Shown here: piece by piece, positions 52,205 through 60,968 of the stretch
Position numbering within the stretch: position 1 is the stretch's first letter
Layout of the letters: each line of letters opens with the position of its first letter
NCBI RefSeq assembly: GCF_035825295.1
Contig: NZ_JAYMGI010000002.1
Span: 7,950,001-8,014,000 of the forward strand
Direction of reading: 5' to 3'
DNA: 64,000 nt
Source: Actinacidiphila sp. DG2A-62
GTDB lineage: Bacteria; Actinomycetota; Actinomycetes; Streptomycetales; Streptomycetaceae
Notes under the pieces: model-generated
The model's database searches: none
Told to the model about the DNA's origin: nothing
Seen by the model: only the letters and a program-made list of their open reading frames with translations
Position numbers and translations under genes: made by a program

Positions 52205-53781
52205 GTGCGGACGTGGACCAGGGCGGTACGGACGGCTGCCGCGGCCTGTGCGCTGATCGGCTCGGCGCTCCTCGGCGCGGCCCCGGCGGGCGCGGCGGGC
52301 GCGCGGGCCGGCACACCGACGCTGCGGTTCGTCGGTGGGAACGTGTACTACGTCAGCACGACGATCCAGCCGGCCGGACTGCACAACGAGCAGCTGCCGC
52401 TGCGGCTGAGCGACTCCGACGACACCGGCGTGCCCGGCCGGCTCACCGTCGACGCCACCGCGCTGGCCGGGAAGGTCACGGTGGCGGACGTGCCCACCGA
52501 CTGCACCCGCTCGGGCCTGGTCGTCACCTGCCGCGAATGGATGGACAAGGACGTCAGGGACTACCCGTTCGCGCTCACCGCCGCGCCGGGCGCGCCGATC
52601 GGCTTCACCGCCGACATCCTGGTGACCGCCGAGACCGCCGGCGGCCCGCACGCAGCCGCCACCACCCGCGTCCACACCGTGATCGGCACGCCGGACCTGC
52701 GGGTACGGGACGTGCCGACGGTCACCGGCGTGCACCCCGGCGACGTCGTCCGCGATCCGCTGGTCGTGGAGAACCGCGGCCAGGTGGCGCCGCTCGGCGG
52801 CTTCGTGCTGTGGGGCGTCTCCGACGTCGGCTTCGACCCGGCCGGGAAGGTGCCGCGCAACTGCCTCTACCGGCAGGGCCCCGGCGCGGCCGGGCACACC
52901 GCCTACGACTTCTGGTGCACGTTCACCCGGCAGATCCCGCCCGGCGCCGCGTACGCCGTGGACACGCCCATCGCCCTGCGGGCCCGGCCGGAGCTGACGT
53001 CCGGCGAGGTCACGTACACGATCCCCCCTGCCGGGACGGACCTCGCCGTGACCGCGTGGAGCGACGACGAGGACTTCGCCGGACCGCCCAGCCGCGGCAC
53101 CGGCCCCGTCCTGGGCATGCACCGCGCCGGTCCCGGGGAGCCGGCTCCGGCGACAGCGCCCGCGTCGGCGGGGTCGCGGGGACCTTCCGGGCCGTCGCCG
53201 AGCAGCAGGCCGACTACCGGGCGGTCGGCGCCACCGTGCACGGAACGGTCGGCCAGGTCGTGCGGTTCACCCTCTCGGTGCGCAACGACGGCCCCGGAAG
53301 CATGGCCGGGCGGCCCGTCGGCGACACCGGACTCGACGTGACGCCGCCGCCCGGCACCACCGTGCTCTCCCTGCACCAGGGCGACCCCGAGGAGGTCCCG
53401 AACCCCTGGTGGTGCTCGCCCCGGCACAGCGGCGCGAGCGTGTACCACTGCGGGATGGGGCCGCAGCGCGAGGGCCAGCTCGCACCCGGCCAGGCGTACG
53501 CGGTCGACGTGACCCTGCGCGTCGACAAGGCGGTGGCCGGAGCGCGCGGCTCGGTCAGGGTGCGCCGCACCTCCGGCGAGGACACCCACGACGGCGACGC
53601 CGCGGACGACGTCGCGCCGATCGTGCTCGACGTGTCGGGCGGGACGACCGCCGGCGCGTCGCACGCCTGGCTGCCGGCCGCCGCCGCTGCGGCCCTGGCC
53701 GTCGTGCTCGGCGGCGCCGCGACCGCCGCCGCACGCCGCCGCACCCGCCGCACCCGCGGCGGACCCCCGGACGGAACCTAG
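52205..53781 (+). pseudogene. Secreted membrane-anchored protein with repeat-type ectodomain, frameshifted
   Basis: About 525 residues if repaired. GTG 52205 follows GGGGAGAGG and starts a signal peptide (RAVRTAAAACALIGSALLGA, cleavage near APAGAAG). Ectodomain segments such as DLRVRDVPTVTGVHPGDVV and VVENRGQVAPLGGFVLWGV, and later QVVRFTLSVRNDGPGSMAGR, look like DUF11/CARDB-type immunoglobulin folds. The frame changes at about 53140-53143 and one additional C would restore it. The C-terminus is a transmembrane helix plus a basic tail (AALAVVLGGAATAAARRRTR). A surface protein of unknown role. Its TAG shares the CTAG at 53778-53781 with the stop of the convergent kinase gene. Confidence 0.78.
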
Positions 53782-55142
53782 TCCGTACCCGGGCGCACCG
53801 CCCGGCGCAGGGCGCGGGACAGGTCGGCCGCCGTCGTCAGCGTGACGTCCGGCCGGTCGACCAGCGCGGCGTCGATCAGCTCGGCGAGGGCGCGGGGGAG
53901 CGAGGGCACCCGGTCGCGCACCGGCACGGGCGGCTCGCGCAGCACCACCGTGACCGGCGCGGCGCCCGCGGGGAAGTCCCGCGGCGGCGCGCCGGTCAGC
54001 ATCCAGTACAGGCAGGCGGTGACCGCCCACAGGTCGACCTCGGGGCGGACGTACTTGAAGTCGATGACCTGGCGGCGCGGCATGAAGGCCACGCTGCCGC
54101 CCATCGCGCCGGTCTGCGTGTGGCCGGACAGCCCCGCGCTGTCGAACGCCTTGGCCAGGCCGAAGTCGGCGATCTTGACCACCGTGCCCTCCGCCGACCG
54201 GGTGAGCAGCACGTTCTGCGGCTTGATGTCGCGGTGCACCAGGCCCTGACGGACCGTCCGCGTCCCGTCGGCGAGCCGCACCGGCACCGGCGCGCGGTGC
54301 GCGTACTCCAGCCCGCGCAGCGTCTGGAGGGTGATCGCCACCGCGCGCCGCACACCGAGGCGGCCGCCGTGCCGGGCCACCAGGTCCGCGACGCTGCCCG
54401 AACGGCAGAACTCGCTGGTGAAGTAGAACGTGTCGCCGTACGCCCCGCCGGCGTGGAAGGCGACCACGTTGCGGTGCCGCAGCGCCCGGGTGCACGCGAA
54501 CTCCCGCAGGAACCCGTCCCGCGCCGAGTCGCTCGCCGGCCCGTGCGCCACCAAAGTCTTGAGTGCGAGGAGTTCGCCGCTCTCCTCGCGCCGCAGCAGG
54601 TGGACGACGCCCTGGCCGCCGCGGCCCAGCTCCTGCAGCAGCCGGCAGCCGTGCAGCGGGGCGAGGGCGGGATCGCCGCCCCGCGCGGCGGCCATCAGCG
54701 CGTGCGCGGCCTCCTCGGCGTCGTCCCCGGCCCGGCCGCCGGTCCGCGTGCCGATCAGGGGGTCAGTCCGCTCCGCGGTCCGCGCTTCCCCGCCGGTCCG
54801 CGCACCCGTTTCCCCGCGGGGCCGCCCGCCGGTCACCGAGACCCGCAGCACCGCGCCGCCGAGCCGGACCTCGTCGCCGTCGGCCAGCTCCCGCTCGGTG
54901 TCCGGCCCGCGCAGCACCGAGCCGTTGACGTACGTGCCGTTGCGGCTGCCGAGGTCCCGCACCGTCACATGCGGCGGGTTGACGTCCAGGACGCAGTGGT
55001 GGCGGGAGACCCGGCGCTCGCCGCGGTCCAGCCGGATGCCGCACTCCTCGCCGCGCCCGACCAGGCAGGTGGCGCGGCGGACGAAGGTGTGCACCGCGAC
55101 GGCCGCACCCGCGCGGAGGGTCAGCGTCACCTCCGCGGCCAC
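53778..55142 (-). CDS. FHA-domain serine/threonine protein kinase
   Basis: 454 residues, soluble. FHA domain at about 25-105: CLVGRGEECGIRLDRGERRV, SRHHCVLDV, DLGSRNGTYVNGSVL, intact for phosphothreonine binding. Kinase domain from ~165: LGRGGQGVVHLLRRE (P-loop), LLALKTLVAHG (ATP lysine), GLVHRDIKPQNVLL (catalytic Asp), VVKIADFGLAKAF (Mg Asp). The activation segment reads GGSVAFMPRRQVIDFKYVRP in place of the usual APE. GTG 55142 is one base after the upstream WD40 kinase stop, so the two are co-translated. The FHA domain may read phosphorylation by the partner kinase. Confidence 0.93.
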   Translation of the reverse strand: MAAEVTLTLRAGAAVAVHTFVRRATCLVGRGEECGIRLDRGERRVSRHHCVLDVNPPHVTVRDLGSRNGTYVNGSVLRGPDTERELADGDEVRLGGAVLRVSVTGGRPRGETGARTGGEARTAERTDPLIGTRTGGRAGDDAEEAAHALMAAARGGDPALAPLHGCRLLQELGRGGQGVVHLLRREESGELLALKTLVAHGPASDSARDGFLREFACTRALRHRNVVAFHAGGAYGDTFYFTSEFCRSGSVADLVARHGGRLGVRRAVAITLQTLRGLEYAHRAPVPVRLADGTRTVRQGLVHRDIKPQNVLLTRSAEGTVVKIADFGLAKAFDSAGLSGHTQTGAMGGSVAFMPRRQVIDFKYVRPEVDLWAVTACLYWMLTGAPPRDFPAGAAPVTVVLREPPVPVRDRVPSLPRALAELIDAALVDRPDVTLTTAADLSRALRRAVRPGTD

Positions 55143-55143
55143 G

Positions 55144-58100
55144 TCACCCGCGCCCTTCGGGGCCGTCGCCCTCGCCGTCCTGGACGTCGAAGTCCCAGGC
55201 CAGCTCCCACCCGCGGACCGTGCCGTGGGAGTCGCCGCTGACGAGCCGGTGGCCGTCGGTGCTCAGGACCAGGGTGTGCACGTCGCCGCGGTGGCCTTCC
55301 AGCGTGCGCAGCAGGCGGCCGGACGCCAGGTCCCACACCCGCAGCCGCCGGCCCCTGACGCCCGCCACGGCGTAGCGCCCGTCGTGGGAGAGGGCAAGCG
55401 CCAAGGTCTCCCCGGCGTCCGCGATCGACCGCAGCACGCGGCCGGTCGCGGTGTCGAACACGGTCAGCGACCGGTGGTCGGCCGTCACGGCCCGGCTGCT
55501 GTCGCGCGTGACGGCGAGGACGTGGTGGTTGTTGACGCCGTCCACCGCGTACAGCGGGCGGCCGGTCGGCACGTCGAACGCCCACAGGCCCTGGGCGCCG
55601 TACTCGAACAGCGTCCCGCTGTCCGGGCTGAACGCCAGGCTGAGCCCGGGGGGCCGCCCGTCCTGCCGCCACACCCGCTCCCCGGTGTCCAGGCTCCACA
55701 GGCACAGCTCGTCGTCGTGCGGGTACCAGGACTCGGAGACGTCCGTGCGGGTGGCGGCGCGGGACGCGCCGAACCTGGCCTCCTCGCCGAGGGCGACCGC
55801 TGCCACCGCCAGTCGGTGCGCCGGCACCTCGTCCCAGCGCGCGTCGACCGTGCGCCGCTCCCGGCGGATCTCCATGTCGCACCACCGCAGCCGGCCGTCG
55901 GTCTCGCCGGTCAGCACGCAGTTGACCTCGGGCGACACGGCCGTCGCCGACACCCGCCCGGTGGTCGACAGCGGATAGGCGCAGTCGGCGACGAGGTCCA
56001 GCAGGTGCACGGTGCGGTGGACGTCGTCGTGGACCACGGCGACCGTGTCGTCGGCGGTGAGGTGCAGAGCACCGGCCGACCCGACGTCCCAGGTGTACTC
56101 GTGCAGCAGACGCCCGTCGGCTGCGTCCCACGCGTCGACCGGGCCGCCCAGCCGGACGGTGGCGAAATACGCGCCCTCCCGGCCGGCCGCCAGGACCAGC
56201 GGGTCCGGGAACATCCCCTGCCCGTCGAGGTCGAACAGCGGCCACGCCCCGCGCAGCCCCGCCCGGCGCCCGTGCCGGCCCACCAGCCGCCAGGCCTCCC
56301 GCAGGTCGGGATGGCGCGCGAACCCCGGCACCGCCTCCGCGGCCCGCAGGCTCCGCGCCGCCCGCCCGTACCGCTCCGCCGCGACGAACTCCCGCGCCTG
56401 CGCCATCCGCGCCCGGAACCGCGCCTCGTGACCGGCCACCTCGCTCGCCGCCCTCGGCCGGGCGTACGCCCAGGGCGCGCGGTAGCCGGGCACCGGCATC
56501 GGCTGCACCCGGATCGCGCCGTCCAGCCCGAGCACGGCGGTGCGCCCGTCACCGCTGACGGCCGCGCACCGCAGGTACGTCGTGTCGCCGACGCCGTCCG
56601 CGCCGTCCGCCGTCCCCGGTCCGTCCGCCGTCCCCGGTGCGTCCGGTGCGTCCGGTGCGCCCGGTCCGCCCGGTCCGTCCGCGCCGTCGCGTCCGTCCGC
56701 GGCGTCCGTCGCGCCTGCTGCGCCTGCCGCGTCGCCCGCCGCACGGGCGGAGACGGGCTCCGGGTCGCCGCCGGCCGGCGCGTCGGCTCCGAACGTGTGC
56801 AGACACCGCCCGGTCCGCGGCTCCCAGACGCGGGTCGGCGCGCCGCCGGCGCCCACGACGGCGAGGGCGCCGCCGGGGGCGAGCGCGCTGACCCCGACGT
56901 GCCGCAGGTGATGCGGCGGCCCCGCGACGGCCCGGCCGGCAGCGCGGTCCCACAGCACCATCGGCCCCTCGTCCCAGATCTGCAGCGCGTGCCCGGCGTC
57001 CGGCGAGAACGCGTTCTCGTAGCGGAACGAGCCCCAGGCGGGCCCGCCGCGCTCGTCCGCAGGCTGGGCGAGCGTCGCGCCGCGCCGCCCGCTCGCGGTG
57101 TCCCAGACGGCGATCGCCTGGTCGCGGGACATCGAGGACGCGGCCGACAGCGCGACCGCGCCGGCGGCGTCCAGGGCCAGGGTGCGGACCGCTCCCGCGT
57201 GCGCCCGCACCCGCAGCGGCGCCCGCCCGCCGGCCAGGAACCACAGCCGCACGCCGCCGTCCTCGTGCCCGGCGGCGGCGACCGCGCCGTCACCGCTGAC
57301 CGCCACGGCGGTGACCGCCGCGCCCTGCGCCGGGTCCGGGCCGCCGTCCCCGGCCACGTGTCCGGCGGCTTGCGCGGGCGGGCCCGCGGTCCCGTACGCC
57401 GCCGCGTCCCCCGCTTGTGCATCCGGGGCGTCGCCCGGTCGTCCATCCGCCGTGTCCTCCGGCGGTTCGCCGGGCAGCGGCAGCCGTTCGCCGCGGACGA
57501 GATCCCAGCGCTCCGGCGGCCCCAGCTCGCGGCCCACCAGCGCGACCGTGGCCGCCGCGTCCACCGCGAGGGCGGTGACCCGGGCGCCCCGCGCGGTCAG
57601 CTCGCGCAGGCACCGGGCGTGCTCGGCGTCCCACAGCCGCAGCCGGCCGTCGTGATCGCCGGACAGCACCCGGCGCCCGTCGGCGGAGACGGCCACCGCG
57701 GTGACCAGGTCCACGCCGTCCGTGAGCAGGACCGGCCGCAGCCCGGGGCGGCGTTCCGCCTCCGCGAGCGCCTCGGCGGCCTCCGCCGCCGCCCGGTCCT
57801 CCCCGGCCGCCGCGCGCAGCAGCGTCGCCGACCGCTCCGGGTCGCCGCGCTCCAAGTGGACGAAGCCCAGCAGCCGTTCGACCGACCGGCCGTCGCCGTC
57901 CGGGTCCCGCGCGGCGGCCACCGTGGCCAGCAGCTCCTGGTCGGTCACGGCGGCGGTACGCCACAGGTGCAGGCCCTGGTTGTACCGGGCGAGCAGATGG
58001 CCGGGGTCGGCGGTGACGGCGCGGCCCCACAGCGCCACGGCCTCCCGCGGGCGGCCGAGGTCCAGCATGGACAGCGCCTGGTTGGACAGGCCGTCCGCCA

Positions 58101-59070
58101 GCAGCGCGGCGGCCCGCGGAACGGGTCGCGGGTACGGCGTCCCGGTCAGCTCGCCGTAGAGGTCGGCCAGCACCCGCGCGAGCTCGCCGAGCTGCGGCCG
58201 GGCGGCGGGGGAGGCCACCAGGCACTGCCGCAGCAGCCCGGCCACGGCCGGCGGCACGGCCGGCGGCCGGGGGTCGTCGGGGCCCGTCGCCAGCAGCAGT
58301 TCCAGCGCCTCGGCGCCCGCCTCGCCACTGGGCGCGGGGACGCGGCCGGCGAACATCGTCAGCACGGTCAGCGCCCACGACCACACGTCGGTGGCGGGCG
58401 TGAGCCGGACGTCGCGCCGGCCCGCGGCGGCGGCGGCCTGCTCGGGGGAGCGGTACGCGCGGGTCATCCCCGCGTACGTGACGCCGCCGGCCCCTCCGGA
58501 CGGCCCCGCGCCGCCACCGGGCTCCGCGTCCGCCGGTCCCGCCTCCGGCAGGGCCCTGGCCAGTCCGAAATCGGTGACCTTGGCGGTCGCGTCCGGCTCC
58601 AGCATGACGTTGGCCGGCTTGACGTCCTGGTGGACCAGGCCGCTGTCGTGCGCGTGCCGCAGGCCCCACGCGGTCTGCACGGCGACGTCCAGCACCCGCG
58701 CGAGGGCGGCGCCCGGACCGCCCTCGTAGAGCCGGCCGCTGGCCACCGCGTCGGCCAGGCTGCCGCCGTCGACCCACTCGGCGAACACCCGCGGCAGCCC
58801 GTCCAGGGTGCGCACATAGGCGCAGTTGACGGTGTGCGGGTGCAGGCCCAGGTCCACCCAGGTGCCGGCCTCCTCCTCGAAGCGCCGCCTGGCCCGCGGC
58901 GAGGCGACGGCCCGCGGGCGCGGCGTCTTGACGGCGAGGTCGATGTTCCAGCCGCGGTGCCGGACCCGGTGCACCACGCCCATGCCACCGCTGTGCACGG
59001 CGTCCAGCACCTCGTACAGGTCCAGGATCACGTCGCCGACCTGCCACTGCCGCCCCTGCCCCCGCGTCAC
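55144..59070 (-). CDS. Ser/Thr kinase with TPR-like linker and WD40 propeller
   Basis: 1,308 residues, no transmembrane helix. GTG 59070 follows TGAGGG and lies 10 bases after the upstream stop. Kinase (~10-290): VHSGGMGVVHRV, DLAVKTPRP (Lys), SGLVHQDVKPANVMLEP (HQD instead of HRD), AKVTDFGLARAL, RAYRSPEQAAA. A TPR-like helical stretch follows (LSNQALSMLDLGRPREAVAL, LLARYNQGLHLW). WD40 repeats fill ~440-1308 (VAVSADGRRVLSGDHDGRLR, LALALSHDGRYAVAGVRGRR, DGHRLVSGDSHGTVRGWEL), with a Gly/Asp/Ala low-complexity insert (~795-850). Likely a cytosolic signalling scaffold kinase; inputs unknown. Middle gene of a three-gene operon. Confidence 0.92.
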   Translation of the reverse strand: MTRGQGRQWQVGDVILDLYEVLDAVHSGGMGVVHRVRHRGWNIDLAVKTPRPRAVASPRARRRFEEEAGTWVDLGLHPHTVNCAYVRTLDGLPRVFAEWVDGGSLADAVASGRLYEGGPGAALARVLDVAVQTAWGLRHAHDSGLVHQDVKPANVMLEPDATAKVTDFGLARALPEAGPADAEPGGGAGPSGGAGGVTYAGMTRAYRSPEQAAAAAGRRDVRLTPATDVWSWALTVLTMFAGRVPAPSGEAGAEALELLLATGPDDPRPPAVPPAVAGLLRQCLVASPAARPQLGELARVLADLYGELTGTPYPRPVPRAAALLADGLSNQALSMLDLGRPREAVALWGRAVTADPGHLLARYNQGLHLWRTAAVTDQELLATVAAARDPDGDGRSVERLLGFVHLERGDPERSATLLRAAAGEDRAAAEAAEALAEAERRPGLRPVLLTDGVDLVTAVAVSADGRRVLSGDHDGRLRLWDAEHARCLRELTARGARVTALAVDAAATVALVGRELGPPERWDLVRGERLPLPGEPPEDTADGRPGDAPDAQAGDAAAYGTAGPPAQAAGHVAGDGGPDPAQGAAVTAVAVSGDGAVAAAGHEDGGVRLWFLAGGRAPLRVRAHAGAVRTLALDAAGAVALSAASSMSRDQAIAVWDTASGRRGATLAQPADERGGPAWGSFRYENAFSPDAGHALQIWDEGPMVLWDRAAGRAVAGPPHHLRHVGVSALAPGGALAVVGAGGAPTRVWEPRTGRCLHTFGADAPAGGDPEPVSARAAGDAAGAAGATDAADGRDGADGPGGPGAPDAPDAPGTADGPGTADGADGVGDTTYLRCAAVSGDGRTAVLGLDGAIRVQPMPVPGYRAPWAYARPRAASEVAGHEARFRARMAQAREFVAAERYGRAARSLRAAEAVPGFARHPDLREAWRLVGRHGRRAGLRGAWPLFDLDGQGMFPDPLVLAAGREGAYFATVRLGGPVDAWDAADGRLLHEYTWDVGSAGALHLTADDTVAVVHDDVHRTVHLLDLVADCAYPLSTTGRVSATAVSPEVNCVLTGETDGRLRWCDMEIRRERRTVDARWDEVPAHRLAVAAVALGEEARFGASRAATRTDVSESWYPHDDELCLWSLDTGERVWRQDGRPPGLSLAFSPDSGTLFEYGAQGLWAFDVPTGRPLYAVDGVNNHHVLAVTRDSSRAVTADHRSLTVFDTATGRVLRSIADAGETLALALSHDGRYAVAGVRGRRLRVWDLASGRLLRTLEGHRGDVHTLVLSTDGHRLVSGDSHGTVRGWELAWDFDVQDGEGDGPEGRG

Positions 59071-59080
59071 CGGCGTGCCC

Positions 59081-59734
59081 TCAGTCGGCCAGGGCGACGT
59101 ACAGCGGACTGCCCAGCAGCACCCGCAGATCCGGCCGCCCGTCGATCTCGGGGTACGGCGAGGGGCCGGTGAGCAGGCGGCGCGCGAGGAACTCCACTTC
59201 CTGCAGCGGCCCGCGCAGCAGCAGGCCGGCGGTGTGCACCCACCCCAGGTGCTCGTCGTCGGCGGGCAGTTCGCCGGCCTCGCCGGCCTCGCCGGCCAGG
59301 GCGGCGCCGAGGCCGGCCAGCAGCGCGGGCAGGGAGGAGGGCGCGAACTGCGCGGGCGGCGGCGCCGCAGGGCCGAGCACGTGGCCGCCGGAGCCGCCGA
59401 GTCCGAGGATCGTCCGCGCGGTGCGGCCGGCGAAGTACACCGTCGACGCCCCGCCGCCGGGCAGCGGGCCCCATCGCATCGGCAGCCGGCCGCGGAAGTA
59501 CGGCGCCGGCTCGTCCACGTCGCCGACCCGCCCCTCCTCCTCCAGGTGTCGCAGCACCCGCTCCAGGCGCGCGATGTGGTCCGGCTCGGGCGCCTGCACC
59601 GTCCGCTTGGCACTGAACAGTCTCAGCCCCGCGCCCGCCTCGGTGATGATCCGGCGGCCGAAGCCCGGGTCGACCTGGGACAGCAGCATGTCGACCTTGG
59701 CATCGCTGATGTACACGTAGTAACGGCTGGCCAC
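59081..59734 (-). CDS. Unknown protein, first gene of kinase operon (DUF7019-like?)
   Basis: 217 residues from GTG 59734. It begins ASRYYVYISDAKVDMLLSQV, with a FYVYISD-type strand, a helix and DPGFGRRIITE. The middle holds STVYFAGRTARTILGLGGSG, and the end PYPEIDGRPDLRVLLGSPLY. From memory the start resembles an actinobacterial family labelled DUF7019; I cannot confirm this. No catalytic motif is evident. The gene begins at a probable leaderless promoter and is 10 bases from the WD40 kinase start, so its product may be the input or effector of the kinases. Confidence 0.75.
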   Translation of the reverse strand: MASRYYVYISDAKVDMLLSQVDPGFGRRIITEAGAGLRLFSAKRTVQAPEPDHIARLERVLRHLEEEGRVGDVDEPAPYFRGRLPMRWGPLPGGGASTVYFAGRTARTILGLGGSGGHVLGPAAPPPAQFAPSSLPALLAGLGAALAGEAGEAGELPADDEHLGWVHTAGLLLRGPLQEVEFLARRLLTGPSPYPEIDGRPDLRVLLGSPLYVALAD

Positions 59735-59740
59735 GCTTCG

Positions 59741-59746
59741 AGGCTA
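59741..59746 (-). promoter_or_regulatory. Leaderless -10 box of the kinase operon
   Basis: TAGCCT on the minus strand (reverse of 59741-59746) lies six bases before the GTG at 59734, so transcription should start at the start codon; no Shine-Dalgarno exists. GCGACG 17 bases upstream is a partial -35 match. Confidence 0.55.
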
Positions 59747-59769
59747 TCGTGCGCCCGCCGCGACGTCGC

Positions 59770-60771
59770 CTAGGTGTCGAGCAGTTCGGCGGCGAAGACC
59801 TCCTCGACCGCCAACCGCCGGGTGGACAGGCCCTGTTCGTGGTGATGGCGCAGATACGCCTCCAGCGTCCGGCGGTTGGCCGCGACGCCGTACGGCCACC
59901 AGTCCTCGGGGAACTCCTCCTGGGCGCGCTCGAACAGCGCGTTCGCCCAGGGGATCATGGTCGGGATCTGGTAGAGCCTGCGGTGCTCGCGGTAGCGGTC
60001 GGCGGCGGCGTCCTTGGCGCGGGAGAAGAGGTCGTAGAGCGCCCGCGCCAGGCCCGGGCGGGCGCGGAGCAGGTCCCGGCGGACCACGACGGCGTGCATG
60101 ATCGGGAAGACGCCGGTGCGCCGGTGGTAGTCGCGCTCCACGGCCTCGTGGTCGGGGAACAGCCGTGCCACGTGCGGCGAGCCGTCGAGCACGCACTGCG
60201 GGACGTTCGCGGAGAACAGCGCGTCGATCTCGCCCGCCTCCAGCATGGCGCCCAGGGCGCGGCCCTCGGGCGCGGTGGTCACCTCGACGTCGGCCGGATG
60301 CGGGTGCGGGACGAAGTCGAAGGGTGCGGCGGGGCGTTCGAGGCCGCCGATCACCCACCGGCTGCGCTCCGGCCGGAACCCGTACTCGTCCATCAGGACG
60401 CCCTTGGCCCACACTCCGGAGTCCTGCCCGTAGGTGCCGAACTCGCCGATGGTGCGGCCCGCGAGGTCCCGCGGCCCGGTGATCCCGCTGTGCGTATTGA
60501 CGAAGACGCAGCTGTGGCGGAACACCCGGTTGGGGAAGACCGGCAGGGCGACGAACGGCAGTCCGGTCTCCAACAGCCGCAGGTAGAAGGTGAGTCCGAG
60601 TTCGGCGACGTCGAACTCGTCGCCGCGCACCGTGCGTTCGAAGATCTCCGGAAGCGTCGGCGCGGTGGTGACGACGGCGTCCAGGCCGTCGACCGTCACC
60701 GGCCGCTCGAACAACTGCCTGGTCGTGTCGTACGGGTAGCACCCGATGGTCAGTGCGGAAGGGCCGGTCAT
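59770..60771 (-). CDS. Periplasmic-binding-fold enzyme, 4,5-dihydroxyphthalate decarboxylase-like
   Basis: 333 residues from ATG 60771 after GAGAGGTGAC. ALTIGCYPYDTTRQLFERPV at the start and VFRHSCVFVNTHSGITGPRD, LAGRTIGEFGTYGQDSGVWA in the middle match the decarboxylase family that shares the type 2 solute-binding fold; EEFPEDWWPYGVAANRRTLE near the end is also characteristic. There is no signal peptide, unlike a transport binding protein, which favours a cytosolic enzyme on an aromatic acid. It is divergent from a LysR gene with a LysR box between them, so expression is probably inducer-dependent. Confidence 0.82.
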   Translation of the reverse strand: MTGPSALTIGCYPYDTTRQLFERPVTVDGLDAVVTTAPTLPEIFERTVRGDEFDVAELGLTFYLRLLETGLPFVALPVFPNRVFRHSCVFVNTHSGITGPRDLAGRTIGEFGTYGQDSGVWAKGVLMDEYGFRPERSRWVIGGLERPAAPFDFVPHPHPADVEVTTAPEGRALGAMLEAGEIDALFSANVPQCVLDGSPHVARLFPDHEAVERDYHRRTGVFPIMHAVVVRRDLLRARPGLARALYDLFSRAKDAAADRYREHRRLYQIPTMIPWANALFERAQEEFPEDWWPYGVAANRRTLEAYLRHHHEQGLSTRRLAVEEVFAAELLDT

Positions 60772-60941
60772 GGCCGTCACCTCTCGTCGGCGTCGGCGCC
60801 CGCGCGGCGCTGCGCCGGGGTGTCGTCGGCGTGGCGCCGTCGGCGTGGGGCCTGGGGCATCGTGCTCGCGGCGGGGTGCCTGCGGCGTCTTCGATGGTCG
60901 GCCGGGGCGGGGCCGGGAATCCAACACCGCCTCGGTGCGCC

Positions 60942-60960
60942 CGATACCGCGCGGGTATCG
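60942..60960. promoter_or_regulatory. Perfect LysR box (T-N11-A)
   Basis: CGATACC (60942-60948) and GGTATCG (60954-60960) are exact complements around five bases, and the core ATACCGCGCGGGTAT is a textbook LysR T-N11-A site. It ends eight bases before the LysR GTG and lies about 170 bases upstream of the divergent decarboxylase-like gene. Expected to mediate autoregulation and divergent activation. Confidence 0.8.
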
Positions 60961-60968
60961 TGGCAGGC

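Noticed and set aside
50584..53781. 1,065-codon plus-strand frame as a single protein
   Set aside because: Only its last ~220 codons look coding (the second half of the secreted protein); the earlier part is the wrong frame of the PEP-enzyme gene.
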